The translations under genes were made by a program, and so were the position numbers. This document shows, piece after piece, positions 28,172-36,911 of a stretch of 64,000 bases of DNA; positions within the stretch are counted from its first letter, which is position 1, and each line of letters starts with the position of its first letter. The DNA comes from Paracrocinitomix sp040880585. Lineage in GTDB: Bacteria; Bacteroidota; Bacteroidia; Flavobacteriales_D; Crocinitomicaceae. Location: NCBI GenBank assembly GCA_040880585.1, contig JBBDID010000042.1, positions 34,878-98,877 on the forward strand, given 5' to 3'. Under the pieces are notes generated by a model that was not told the origin of the DNA, searched no databases, and saw only the letters and a program-made list of their open reading frames with translations.

Positions 28172-28951
28172 ATGAAAGTAATTCTATCACCGGCTAAATC
28201 TTTAAATGAAGCAGTAAATTTTGACGGAAGAAAGGCAACTGATCTTTTGTTTGAAGAAGAAAGTGAATACCTGGCAAAGAAATTAAAAAAACTATCCCAG
28301 GGACAACTAAAAAAACTGATGTCCTTGAGTGACGATCTTGCTGAATTGAATTACGAAAGATTTCAAAATTGGTCATTACCCTTTACTGCGGATAATGCAA
28401 TTCCTGCGGGATATATGTTCTCAGGGGCTGCTTATCAAACCTTAGATTTCCCTTCCCTATCTCAAAAAGAGCAACAACTTGGACAGGATAAATTACGCAT
28501 TTTATCCGGACTGTATGGATTGCTCAGGCCGCTAGACCTCATTCAGCCGTATCGTTTGGAAATGGGAACTAATCTCAAAGTCACACCGAAAGTTAGTAAC
28601 CTTTATCTTTTTTGGAAGGATAAAATAAGAGAACAGCTAGAGAAAGAAGTAAAAGCAGATGCTTGTCCGATTTTGGTGAATGCTGCTTCCAATGAGTATG
28701 CAAAAGCCGCTCAATTGGGGAAAATGGATGTTGACGTAATTACAACCATTTTCAAAGACCGCTCTAAAGATGGAAGCTATAAAGTGAACATGACCTGGGC
28801 AAAAAGGGCACGGGGCCTCATGGCAAGGTTTGTCATACAAAACAATCTGGAAAAAGCTGAGGACCTTAAAGCCTTTGATTCGGATGGGTATTATTTCTCT
28901 CCAAAAGAGAGCACAGCTGGAGAATTTGTCTATTTAAGGGATAAATCGTAG
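28172..28951 (+). CDS. yaaA: peroxide stress protein YaaA (UPF0246)
   Basis: 259 residues, full-length match to YaaA: MKVILSPAKSLNEAV at the N-terminus, YERFQNWSLPF, the strongly conserved LSGLYGLLRPLDLIQPYRLEMGT (quoted in two parts: LSGLYGLLRPLDL and IQPYRLEMGT), LVNAASNEYAKA and AKRARGLMARFVI. E. coli YaaA lowers free iron during peroxide stress and binds DNA. It stands alone. A near -7 box (TACCTTTA) lies about 30 bases before the start. The neighbour msrBA also deals with oxidative damage, but no shared control is visible. Confidence 0.95.
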   Translation: MKVILSPAKSLNEAVNFDGRKATDLLFEEESEYLAKKLKKLSQGQLKKLMSLSDDLAELNYERFQNWSLPFTADNAIPAGYMFSGAAYQTLDFPSLSQKEQQLGQDKLRILSGLYGLLRPLDLIQPYRLEMGTNLKVTPKVSNLYLFWKDKIREQLEKEVKADACPILVNAASNEYAKAAQLGKMDVDVITTIFKDRSKDGSYKVNMTWAKRARGLMARFVIQNNLEKAEDLKAFDSDGYYFSPKESTAGEFVYLRDKS

Positions 28952-29042
28952 TACTTGAAAGGGAATCTATTTCACCTCTTTTGTAACCTCAAAAAAAGAA
29001 TCCCGTAATAAGAGTGTAACAACCAACACAAATCAAAGCATT

Positions 29043-30014
29043 ATGAAACGGCTGATCTTACTTTCAACTGTATTTTTCGCAGCACAATTTTCGGTTGCGG
29101 CTAAAAAACTGTCTACAGAAGATTATGTAGATATGTGGAAGATTACAGCGATCGAGCAAATGAATACACATCACATTCCGGCAAGTATTACATTGGCACA
29201 GGGAATTTTAGAAAGCGGTAACGGAAATAGTGAGTTGGCCAGGGTCGCAAACAATCATTTTGGGATTAAATGTCACAAAGGTTGGGATGGAGAAATGTTT
29301 TTTCAAGATGATGACGCACCCAATGAATGCTTTCGCAGTTATCCGGATGCTTCGCAATCTTATACCGATCACTCCCAATTTCTTACCGGCAGAAGCCGAT
29401 ACGCGGCTTTATTTGACTTGAGCATGACTGATTATAAATCCTGGGCAAAAGGTTTGAAAAAAGCGGGTTATGCGACCAATCCAAAATATGCGGACTTATT
29501 GATTGAGATCATTGAAAAATACGATTTGGCAAAGTATGATAAGATGCCTTATTTACCTACGGATCAGAAAAAAGATTTGACGATACAGATAGATGAGCCT
29601 CATGTTATTCCTGAGGATCCACAAGAAATTGCCAAAGAAAAAGTCATTCAGATGGAGGTGTCGTCTGCCCCACATGAAGTGAAGGTAAATAAGTATCGCA
29701 TCCGTTATGTAAGGGTGCATAAAGGAGATACCTATTACAGAATTGCGCAGGAATTTGATTTGGGATTGTGGCAGCTGTATCGCTATAATGACTTGGGAAA
29801 AAGAGATGTACTGAAAGAAGGTGAGATCATTTATTTGGATCCCAAACGCAATCGATCAAAACGCGGAAATAACATCCACCTCTGTAATCAACCTCTGAGC
29901 TTGAGAGATATTGCACAAATTGAAGGAATCAAATTGAAAAAATTATTGAAATATAACATGAGTGACAATGCGGATGAGATATTGCCGAAAGGCACAAAAG
30001 TAATCCTCCGGTAA
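29043..30014 (+). CDS. exported glucosaminidase with C-terminal LysM domains
   Basis: 323 residues with a signal peptide (MKRLILLSTVFFAAQFSVAA). The glucosaminidase domain (about 30-165) has the catalytic Glu in ITLAQGILESGNGNSELA, then NNHFGIKCHKGW and SYTDHSQFLTGRSRYAALF, as in the Bacteroidota FlgJ/AcmA-type enzymes. A linker is followed by one clear LysM (VHKGDTYYRIAQEFDLGLWQLYRYN, given as two parts: VHKGDTYYRIAQEFDL and GLWQLYRYN) and a second, weaker LysM at the end (LSLRDIAQIEGIKLKKLLKYN). It should cleave beta-1,4 glycan bonds of peptidoglycan at the cell wall. Unlike the amidase at 4973 it lacks a T9SS sorting domain, so it probably stays in the periplasm and acts on the cell's own wall. 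Confidence 0.9.
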   Translation: MKRLILLSTVFFAAQFSVAAKKLSTEDYVDMWKITAIEQMNTHHIPASITLAQGILESGNGNSELARVANNHFGIKCHKGWDGEMFFQDDDAPNECFRSYPDASQSYTDHSQFLTGRSRYAALFDLSMTDYKSWAKGLKKAGYATNPKYADLLIEIIEKYDLAKYDKMPYLPTDQKKDLTIQIDEPHVIPEDPQEIAKEKVIQMEVSSAPHEVKVNKYRIRYVRVHKGDTYYRIAQEFDLGLWQLYRYNDLGKRDVLKEGEIIYLDPKRNRSKRGNNIHLCNQPLSLRDIAQIEGIKLKKLLKYNMSDNADEILPKGTKVILR

Positions 30015-30035
30015 TCGTGAATCGATAGGAGGGTT
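30002..30035 (+). terminator. possible hairpin overlapping the glucosaminidase stop codon
   Basis: AATCCTCC at 30002-30009 can pair with GGAGGGTT at 30028-30035 (one G-T), followed by T-rich sequence. The 18-base loop contains the stop codon at 30012-30014. It is weaker than the hairpin at 30053. Confidence 0.35.
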
Positions 30036-30052
30036 TTTGGTTTGTTGTTGTG

Positions 30053-30078
30053 AAAGGGTCTGCTTCGGCAGGCTCTTT
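30053..30078 (+). terminator. intrinsic terminator with UUCG tetraloop
   Basis: AAAGGGTCTGC (30053-30063) pairs with GCAGGCTCTTT (30068-30078) with two wobble pairs around a TTCG loop closed by C-G, the especially stable tetraloop. A short T-rich tail follows. The rest of the 358-base gap to 30372 holds no ORF that I would accept; its only other notable site is the ribosome-binding site at 30357. Confidence 0.65.
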
Positions 30079-30356
30079 CTATTTTGTCAATTCTCGTATT
30101 TTTAGCGAGAGTTTATCGCAGCGATTAATAGTAAAATTCATCTGCTTACTGTTGCCATAGCAGAGAGTAAGTAGTCTATAAATTCCGTAGATTTATTTGA
30201 TTAACCATTGACTCAATGAATGATACATTTCAATTTATTTTCATTAATTCCCTTGAAGAATTTAATTAATTGACTTTTTTTCTCCGTATCTTGTCAGGTG
30301 TAATGCTTGAATTCCTACCATCAGATTTGGGATCATTAAAAAGCTGGAAATCACAG

Positions 30357-30365
30357 AAAGGAGGT
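30357..30365 (+). promoter_or_regulatory. perfect 9-base Shine-Dalgarno sequence
   Basis: AAAGGAGGT is fully complementary to the canonical 16S rRNA 3' end and lies 7 bases before the ATG at 30373, the textbook optimum. Bacteroidota genes normally lack Shine-Dalgarno sequences, and no other gene start I examined in the window has anything similar. Confidence 0.8.
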
Positions 30366-30372
30366 AAGTACT

Positions 30373-31908
30373 ATGAAGCCATCTACTGAATTATTCGATT
30401 TAATAAAATCACTGACCAAGTCAGAAAAGCGATTCTTTAAACTCAATTCTTCTTTGCAAACCGGTGATAAGAACTATTTAAAAATATTTGATTTCATTGA
30501 GAAACAAAAGGAATATAATGAAGAGCAGTTAAAGAAGCATTTTAAAGCAGAGACATTCATCAAGCATTTACCATCAGAAAAAAATCATTTGTACAAGTTG
30601 GTGCTTAAGAGCTTACGTTCCTATTATTCGGATCGAACCATCAGTTCTCAACTCAAGCAAGAGATTAAAAACGTTGAAATTCTTTATAAAAAGGCACTTT
30701 ATAAAGAGTGCAATAAGTTTGTGAATCGGGCCAAGGCAGTTGCTGAGAAATACGAAAAATTTTATTATTGGTTTGAATTGATCAATTGGGAGAAAAAGTT
30801 GCTGGAAGAAGCTTATGAATCGGGTATTTTTACTAAGGATTTGGATAAACTGATCGAAGAAGAAACGATAGTCATTGAAAAACTCAGGAATCTGGCTGAA
30901 TACCACATATTGTATTCTAAAATAAATTACATTTTCAGATCCGGTGGCTTTACGCGAAATGAAAGTGAACGAAAAGTAGTGGCAGAAATTTCGGATCATT
31001 ATTTGATCAAAGGAAAAAATACGGCAATTTCTACACGGGCAACAACCATTTGCTATTATATCAAAGGACTTTGTGCTGCATCCGTGAGAGATTATGAAGA
31101 TGCCCTGGTCAACTTTAAAAAGTCTAAATCAGTAATGGATGCCAAGCCACATATAAAAGACGACTTGCAAACAAGATATATTTATACCCTCAGCTTTTTA
31201 ATGCACTGTTATGTGGATAGCCATAAATTTGAAAGAGCACAAGAGGTAGTAGAGCAATTGAAAGCACTACAAGGGCAAAAAAATTACAGCTCATTGGATG
31301 CAAGTGTGCGGATTTTCACATCCATTTACATTGGACAGATGCAACTGTTTAACCGGCAAGGTGACTTTATGAAAACCTTAAACCTGATTCCGGAAATTGA
31401 GAATAAAATGGAAGTGTACGGAGATAAGATCAACAAGGAGAAGTTGCTGCTATTTACTTACAACACTGCCTATGCATATTTTGGAATAGGGGAATACCGC
31501 AAGGCATTGAAATATATTAATGAGGTATTGAATGATAACGAGAAGATGCTTCGGCAGGATATTTATTCCTTTGCGCGAATTTTTAACTTGGTGATCCACT
31601 TTGAGCTAAAAAATTATGATTTTTTAGAATATGACATGAAATCTACTGCGCGATACCTCAATAAATATGTAAAGGATTACAAAGTAGAGCAATTATTTAT
31701 GAAGCATATACGTGCTTTATCACGGGGAGGCAGTAAAAGTGAACAAGTGGAAGTTTTTCAGGAGTTTAAGAAAGGTTTACAGCACCTGCTTAAGGTAGAA
31801 AGAGAAAATGTGATTCTTGAATATTTTGACTTGCGCGCCTGGATTAATGCTAATATACAAGGCATTTCACTTTCTGAAGCCATACAGAACGAACTTGCTG
31901 TTAGCTGA
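30373..31908 (+). CDS. helical-repeat (TPR-like) hypothetical protein
   Basis: 511 residues, rich in charged alpha-helices with no signal peptide. The N-terminus MKPSTELFDLIKSLTKSEKRFFKLNSSL is a conserved beginning of a Bacteroidota-specific family. The middle and C-terminal parts show TPR-like pairs (YYIKGLCAASVRDYEDALVNFKKS, YFGIGEYRKALKYINEVLND, as two stretches in separate repeats). It is probably a cytoplasmic scaffold protein of unknown partner. It is convergent with ribB(A): its end at 31908 overlaps that gene's 3' end by 8 bases. Its perfect Shine-Dalgarno sequence is exceptional in this genome. Confidence 0.75.
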   Translation: MKPSTELFDLIKSLTKSEKRFFKLNSSLQTGDKNYLKIFDFIEKQKEYNEEQLKKHFKAETFIKHLPSEKNHLYKLVLKSLRSYYSDRTISSQLKQEIKNVEILYKKALYKECNKFVNRAKAVAEKYEKFYYWFELINWEKKLLEEAYESGIFTKDLDKLIEEETIVIEKLRNLAEYHILYSKINYIFRSGGFTRNESERKVVAEISDHYLIKGKNTAISTRATTICYYIKGLCAASVRDYEDALVNFKKSKSVMDAKPHIKDDLQTRYIYTLSFLMHCYVDSHKFERAQEVVEQLKALQGQKNYSSLDASVRIFTSIYIGQMQLFNRQGDFMKTLNLIPEIENKMEVYGDKINKEKLLLFTYNTAYAYFGIGEYRKALKYINEVLNDNEKMLRQDIYSFARIFNLVIHFELKNYDFLEYDMKSTARYLNKYVKDYKVEQLFMKHIRALSRGGSKSEQVEVFQEFKKGLQHLLKVERENVILEYFDLRAWINANIQGISLSEAIQNELAVS

Positions 31909-33022
31909 AAGGGACCACTTCTTCAACTTCAAATCCGTACACGTGAATGACCTGATGATTATTGGTTGATTTTGAATTGGAGATGAGGCGTAATTTGTTC
32001 ACCCCAAAATGGTGCAAAATTTGAGCACCTACCCCATAATCTTTCTTATCTGATTTTAGAAGATGTTCATCACTGTATGTTTCTAATCGTTCAATCAAAC
32101 CCAATTGTTTTTCTTCTTGTTGCATAAAAAGCAGCATTCCTTTTCCTTCTTTTTCGATCATTTGCAAGGCAGCACTTAAGTTAGATTGTTTGTCAGACCT
32201 CACCGCATCCAGTAAGTTGTGCGTAAAGGAAGAAGATTCTACACGAACCAAAATCGGCTCATCATCTTCCCATTCTCCTTTTACAAAAGCCAGGTGTTCT
32301 TCATCTGTGGTGGTTTGTCTGAAGGCGACAAGTTTAAAATCACCCCAAAGGGTTTTCATATCAGTTTCCATGATTTTTTTGATCAGGGATTCATTTTTCA
32401 TCCGATAAGCGATCAAATCTGCAATGGAAATGATTTTCAGATCAAATTTCTTGGCGATTTCTTGTAATTCAGGAAGCCGAGCCATGGTTCCGTCTTCATT
32501 CATGATCTCTACGATCACACCTGCAGGCTCAAATCCAGCCAATCTCGATAAGTCAATTGCAGCTTCTGTGTGTCCGGCACGTCTTAATACACCTCCTGTT
32601 TTTGCTCTTAACGGAAAAATATGTCCCGGTTTTCCCAACTCTTCAGGTCGGATAGAAGGGTTGATCAATGCCTGTACAGTTTTTGCCCGGTCAGCAGCAG
32701 ATATACCGGTAGTACATCCATGACCCATTAAATCAACAGACACCGTAAATGGAGTTTCGTAGGCAGCACTGTTACTTTGCACCATCATTTCCAATCCCAG
32801 ACGATCACATTCTTCTTCAATGAGAGGGGCACAAATTAATCCCCGCCCGTGTGTGGCCATAAAATTGATAATCTCTGGCGTGACATTGCGCGCAGCGGTT
32901 AAAAAATCTCCTTCGTTTTCTCTGTCCTCATCATCTACGACAATAATCACCTTACCGGCTTTGATGTCTGCTATCGCTTCTTCAATTGTGTTCAGAGTTA
33001 CGTTCATTTCGGCTGTATTCAT
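31901..33022 (-). CDS. ribB: 3,4-dihydroxy-2-butanone-4-phosphate synthase with degenerate GTP cyclohydrolase II domain
   Basis: 373 residues from the ATG at 33022. An in-frame TTG at 33055 lies in the -33 box of the gene's own promoter and is unlikely. The N-terminal domain (about 1-210) is a complete RibB: VVDDEDRENEGDF, THGRGLICAP, GHGCTTGISAADRAKT, PGHIFPLRAKTGGVLRRAGHTEAAIDL (read as PGHIFPLRAKTGGVLRR and AGHTEAAIDL) and PAGVIVEIMNEDGTMA. It makes the four-carbon riboflavin precursor from ribulose 5-phosphate. The C-terminal domain aligns to GTP cyclohydrolase II, but the three zinc cysteines are lost: the usual SECLTGD...LRCDCG reads SSSFTHN...VRSDKQ. The GTP/arginine region is also altered (QQEEKQLGL instead of RQEGRGIGL), so this half is probably inactive and a separate RibA should exist elsewhere. 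It follows two glycosyltransferase genes on the same strand. Confidence 0.88.
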   Translation of the reverse strand: MNTAEMNVTLNTIEEAIADIKAGKVIIVVDDEDRENEGDFLTAARNVTPEIINFMATHGRGLICAPLIEEECDRLGLEMMVQSNSAAYETPFTVSVDLMGHGCTTGISAADRAKTVQALINPSIRPEELGKPGHIFPLRAKTGGVLRRAGHTEAAIDLSRLAGFEPAGVIVEIMNEDGTMARLPELQEIAKKFDLKIISIADLIAYRMKNESLIKKIMETDMKTLWGDFKLVAFRQTTTDEEHLAFVKGEWEDDEPILVRVESSSFTHNLLDAVRSDKQSNLSAALQMIEKEGKGMLLFMQQEEKQLGLIERLETYSDEHLLKSDKKDYGVGAQILHHFGVNKLRLISNSKSTNNHQVIHVYGFEVEEVVPFS

Positions 33023-33026
33023 AGTG

Positions 33027-33055
33027 CAAAAGTACTGCTTTTTTAAGAAAGCCAA
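33027..33055 (-). promoter_or_regulatory. promoter of ribB(A), inside the gap after the glycosyltransferase gene
   Basis: On the minus strand a TTG (33053-33055), an 18-base spacer and TACTTTTG (33027-33034) form a full promoter, ending 5 bases before the ATG at 33022. The transcript would be nearly leaderless. It fixes the start codon. Confidence 0.75.
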
Positions 33056-33056
33056 A

Positions 33057-34214
33057 TCAGGATTGGATCAAATGCGCTAATTGCTTCACCGATTTTTCCC
33101 AACTGAAGTTTTCACGAACAAACTTTTTTGCATTTAATTGAACTTGTCCATACAGTTTTTTATTGTTCAATAACCGGTTAATTTGTTCAGCAAATTGTGA
33201 GGCATTTTCGGCAATGAGAAGTTCTTGATCAGGGCTAGCTCCCAAAGCACTGTTTGTAAGCGGAGTTGTAATAGAGGGGATTCCCATAGCCATTGCTTCC
33301 AATAGTTTGTTTTGTAAACCCGTGCCAATAAAAAGTGGAGCGACAAATAGTTCTGCCCGCGCGTAGGATTCACGAATGTCATCCACCCAACCCGTAACTT
33401 CAACTTTTTTAGAAGCCAGTTGTAGTACCCGTTGATGGGGAGAAGCACCCGACAACAAAATACGCACGTCATCCTCCAATAAGGGCAAAATTTCATTCAC
33501 TAAAAATTCGGCACACTCAATATTGGGGGGATAGTTCATGTTTCCTGTAAAAACAATCTGATGCGTTTTCACAGAAGGCATATCATAGTTGAAAAACGAT
33601 TCAGCAATCCCATTTTTTATGACTTCAATCCTATCTTTAGAAGGATGGTTAATAAAATCGCGATCTTGTTCGGAGATAATCGTATGATGATTAAAAAAAT
33701 CGAAGATGCGATTTTCATATTCACTTAAGCGTTTACCTTCTGCGCGGAAAAGTTGCTTTTTACTGCCACGGCTGATCTCTGCTCTTCGGAACATCCCTTT
33801 GCTGAGGGCGTCCTGATAATCCAATGTCTTGGGAATGTTGTGAATATTTTTAACATATTCTGTGGTTCGGATCAATTGACAATAAATATGATCAGGGTGA
33901 ATTGTAGAGATGAGCTGGTTGATTTTTCTTTGAACAGGAGATTGGTAGAAATAGCCCACTTGATAAGGCTTATCGGTAAATAATTGAAGGAAAGTATTTA
34001 GGTAGATAAGTATTTTTCTAAGTTTCAATACATGAATGGATGCACAATAAGGGGCTAATTCATTGCGCCATTCAGCGGTTACTTTTTGATCAGAAAGGCA
34101 GCACAAATGAATTTCATGCTGTTGGGATAACAATCTGATTTGATGATAAGCACGCAATTTATCCCCCTTCTCAAGCGGGTATGGAAAACGGGATAAAAGG
34201 ACGAATAATTTCAT
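33057..34214 (-). CDS. glycosyltransferase family 4-type enzyme (1)
   Basis: 385 residues with a GT-B fold. The N-terminus MKLFVLLSRFPYPLEKGDKLRAYHQIR (in parts: MKLFVLLSRFPYP and LEKGDKLRAYHQIR) matches the TIGR03087-like glycosyltransferases. The C-terminal nucleotide-sugar half has VFTGNMNYPPNIECAEFL, VEVTGWVDDIRESYARAELFVAPL (as VEVTGWVDDIRE and SYARAELFVAPL) and GTGLQNKLLEAMAMGIPSI, where the Glu of KLLEAMA is the typical E-x7-E region. The sugar and acceptor are unknown; surface glycan or glycolipid synthesis is likely. Its ATG overlaps the stop of the second glycosyltransferase by one base (TAATG), so the two are translationally coupled. Confidence 0.88.
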   Translation of the reverse strand: MKLFVLLSRFPYPLEKGDKLRAYHQIRLLSQQHEIHLCCLSDQKVTAEWRNELAPYCASIHVLKLRKILIYLNTFLQLFTDKPYQVGYFYQSPVQRKINQLISTIHPDHIYCQLIRTTEYVKNIHNIPKTLDYQDALSKGMFRRAEISRGSKKQLFRAEGKRLSEYENRIFDFFNHHTIISEQDRDFINHPSKDRIEVIKNGIAESFFNYDMPSVKTHQIVFTGNMNYPPNIECAEFLVNEILPLLEDDVRILLSGASPHQRVLQLASKKVEVTGWVDDIRESYARAELFVAPLFIGTGLQNKLLEAMAMGIPSITTPLTNSALGASPDQELLIAENASQFAEQINRLLNNKKLYGQVQLNAKKFVRENFSWEKSVKQLAHLIQS

Positions 34215-35410
34215 TAACTGCGGTAGAATGTGAGAAGGTTATCCATAATTTTTTCGTTGTCGTAATGAGATTCGATCAGCGCACGGGCGTTCTTTCCCAA
34301 CTCATGAATCTTTTCAGGGTGGGCAGCTAATTCAATAGCGGTTTTTGCAATGGCTTTAGCGCTATCGGCAATGAGAATGTTCTTGTTGTGCTCGTAAGCG
34401 ATTCCTTCTGCACCAATAGAAGTAGAAATAATGGCTTTACCCTGAGCCATGGCTTCAATTATTTTAATTCGAATACCACTTCCTGACAACAAAGGGACGA
34501 TCATGATGTCGTAATCTTGCATAAATTGTTGGGCATCCTCTATTTCTCCGTGGACAATAAATTTTTCTGAACTTTGTTTTTTCAGATAAGTAGGCATGTG
34601 ACGACCGGCCAGGTGAAACTCCAGATCTGCCGCTTCCATTATTGGCCAAATTTCATCTACAAACCAGCTAATGCCTTCTTTGTTGGGCTCCCAGTTCATA
34701 GAACCGATATGAAACAGGCGCATCTTGCCTTTCCGAAGTGTAGAATCGTACTGATAGCGATTAAGATCAACACCAAAAGGAATCGTAATGATAGGCTTTT
34801 TGCAGCTGAAATTTAAAAATCGTTGGCTGTCTTGATTACTGATTGCTGCAATTCCGTCAACTTCATTGATCGTCTTCTGCTCGTACTTTTTTAATTTAGC
34901 CGCCAGGTGTTTTAAATACATTTTTTTAGCCTTATTTCCAGTAGAATTAGCCAGCCGTTCCCAGATCAAATGTTCTAAATTATGACTTCTCAGGATAATT
35001 TTTGCTGAAGAATGCTCCCTGATAGTTGAGATGTAGGGCGTCATAAATAAGCTCTCCAAATGAATAATATCGTAGCTATTTTCTTGCAGCAATTCAATCA
35101 ATCGCCTATCAAGATCAGGTGAAAAAAAACGACTGATATTATAAGAATCTGATGTAACCAATGCTGAAAAAGCGTCAACGACATTGATTCGTGTATCTAA
35201 AAAGATGTTTTCTATACTTGTTTGGCTTTGAAAATCAGCAGGAATTTCTTTCGGCAAAAAAGGATGTTTTTCGGTGGAAGCAGTTAATATTTTAAGGGAT
35301 ACCCCCTTCTTTAAAAGGCCTTTTGCTAAACTACTCATGGCAATACAACCACCATCAACATTAGGCATGGGGGGCTTATGACACAATTGTAGTATTTTCA
35401 TCTGATCCAT
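34214..35410 (-). CDS. glycosyltransferase family 4-type enzyme (2)
   Basis: 398 residues, GT-B fold. The N-terminal domain begins MKILQLCHKPPMPNVDGGCIAM. The C-terminal domain carries RLFHIGSMNWEPNKEGISWF, FHLAGRHMPTYL, DIMIVPLLSGSGIRIKIIEAM and AQGKAIISTSIGAEGI, the usual donor-binding elements with the IKIIEAMA motif. The annotated ATG could also be the one three codons downstream. It overlaps both neighbours by one base (TAATG junctions), placing it in an operon with the LptF/G-type permease upstream and glycosyltransferase 1 downstream. This context favours lipopolysaccharide or surface glycan work. Confidence 0.88.
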   Translation of the reverse strand: MDQMKILQLCHKPPMPNVDGGCIAMSSLAKGLLKKGVSLKILTASTEKHPFLPKEIPADFQSQTSIENIFLDTRINVVDAFSALVTSDSYNISRFFSPDLDRRLIELLQENSYDIIHLESLFMTPYISTIREHSSAKIILRSHNLEHLIWERLANSTGNKAKKMYLKHLAAKLKKYEQKTINEVDGIAAISNQDSQRFLNFSCKKPIITIPFGVDLNRYQYDSTLRKGKMRLFHIGSMNWEPNKEGISWFVDEIWPIMEAADLEFHLAGRHMPTYLKKQSSEKFIVHGEIEDAQQFMQDYDIMIVPLLSGSGIRIKIIEAMAQGKAIISTSIGAEGIAYEHNKNILIADSAKAIAKTAIELAAHPEKIHELGKNARALIESHYDNEKIMDNLLTFYRS

Positions 35411-36852
35411 TATCGGCCGACTATTTTTTTAAAGAACTTAACGTATGCATTTATATCAAATAAACTGGAATCATTGGCCGCTTTATAAGTAAGAAAAAGA
35501 CCAATGGGAGTTAAAATCAAGGTACTTATCCACATTCCTTTCCATGGGACAATAAATCCCGAGGCCACCATGTTTTCTCCCATAATTGTGAGAATGTAAT
35601 ACAAGAGAAAGAAGAGCACAGCAAAAATCAACGGAGTTCCCAGCCCCCCTTTTTTAATAATAGCTCCCAGAGGGGCTCCAATAAAGAACAGCACCAAAAT
35701 GGCTACCGATAAAGTGAATTTTTTATGAAGGGCAGTGATGAATTGATCAATGACTCTTTTCTGTGCATCTTTGTAGGTGACCTGTCCATGCAACATATCT
35801 TTCATTGAACGAATTTCATTTTGGGCATCTGTCAAGGCTACTTTTAGCTCGGATTGATTGATCTTATCTATGTGGATAATGGTATCGACAGCTTTAAAAT
35901 CTTGTATTATCCGGTTGCCGGAAGAATCTCTGCGACTGGTGTCCACCTTATAGTCGTCATTGAGGAGAACATATTTTTTTCGAAGGGTTTCACTAAAATC
36001 CTGAAGTGATGAATTATACTTTCCATACAATGAATCTATGGATTCATTCAGTTGCACCACATTGAGCATTTCAAAATCCCGCTTGAACAAATCTTCATTG
36101 CTTTTTTGCATTTGAAAACCTGAAAGATCAAATTTGATAATGGCTTCCTCAAAAAAAGATTTCTGAAAAGGGTATTTAGCATCTTTAACTTCAGAGGGTG
36201 CTAGTTTCTCATACATGGTTCCTGAAGTGAGTTTCAAGAGCAAATAACGGTCATTTTCAGACTTGAGCATTTGACCTTTTTTGGCTTTGATCGTTTTACC
36301 CGAAGTACCCGGAGAGAACTGGTAGATTAGCACACCCTCCAGTTCACCCGTATTATCATTTTTTTTATCCACCCGAATGCTGTGATTTTCAATATCGTTA
36401 TAAAAAACACCTGCTGTGATACCAAAAGTGGGTTTTTTTTCCTGAATGTCATAAATGATCGTCCGCCATTTATAGTTGGCAACGGGTAGCATATAGTTGG
36501 TAAAATAAAAGGCTCCCAAACTAAGAAACACTACAAACACAAACATGGGGCGCATAATTTTTAGTAGGGAAAGCCCGGCAGATTTAAGAGCTGTTAGTTC
36601 ATTGTGTTCAGCCAAATTACCATAAGTCATGATGGATGAAAAGAGAACCGCCAGCGGTAAGGCTAAGGGAATTAAAGTGGCAGAAACGTAAAAAAGCAAC
36701 TTTAAAAGAACAGTGATTTCTAATCCTTTTCCTATCAGGTCGTCAATATACTTCCACAAGAATTGCATGATCAGAAAGAACATGGCAATGAAGAACGTTA
36801 TCAAGAACGGCCCGATAAACGATCGAATAATGAAAACAGGTAACCTTTTCAA
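35410..36852 (-). CDS. LptF/LptG family permease (YjgP/YjgQ)
   Basis: 480 residues. Three membrane helices lie at the N-terminus (about 10-32, 48-75 and 98-118), a large periplasmic beta-jellyroll at about 130-370, and three helices at the C-terminus (about 380-400, 405-425 and 435-455). Conserved elements are IIRSFIGPFLITFFIAMFFL, LALPLAVLFSSIMTYGNLAEHNELTALKSAG (as LALPLAVLFSSIMTYGNLAE and HNELTALKSAG) and SVAILVLFFIGAPLGAI. It is the inner-membrane part of the Lpt machine that extracts lipopolysaccharide. The periplasmic domain is long, as in Bacteroidota. LptF versus LptG cannot be decided. The start is a TTG at 36852, since a stop lies three codons upstream and the next ATG is inside the first helix. 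Confidence 0.88.
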   Translation of the reverse strand: MKRLPVFIIRSFIGPFLITFFIAMFFLIMQFLWKYIDDLIGKGLEITVLLKLLFYVSATLIPLALPLAVLFSSIMTYGNLAEHNELTALKSAGLSLLKIMRPMFVFVVFLSLGAFYFTNYMLPVANYKWRTIIYDIQEKKPTFGITAGVFYNDIENHSIRVDKKNDNTGELEGVLIYQFSPGTSGKTIKAKKGQMLKSENDRYLLLKLTSGTMYEKLAPSEVKDAKYPFQKSFFEEAIIKFDLSGFQMQKSNEDLFKRDFEMLNVVQLNESIDSLYGKYNSSLQDFSETLRKKYVLLNDDYKVDTSRRDSSGNRIIQDFKAVDTIIHIDKINQSELKVALTDAQNEIRSMKDMLHGQVTYKDAQKRVIDQFITALHKKFTLSVAILVLFFIGAPLGAIIKKGGLGTPLIFAVLFFLLYYILTIMGENMVASGFIVPWKGMWISTLILTPIGLFLTYKAANDSSLFDINAYVKFFKKIVGR

Positions 36853-36911
36853 GACGTTTTATTTCCTGGAACGTATTTATAGGGATAAAAGTACGTAGAA
36901 ATTAATGGAAT

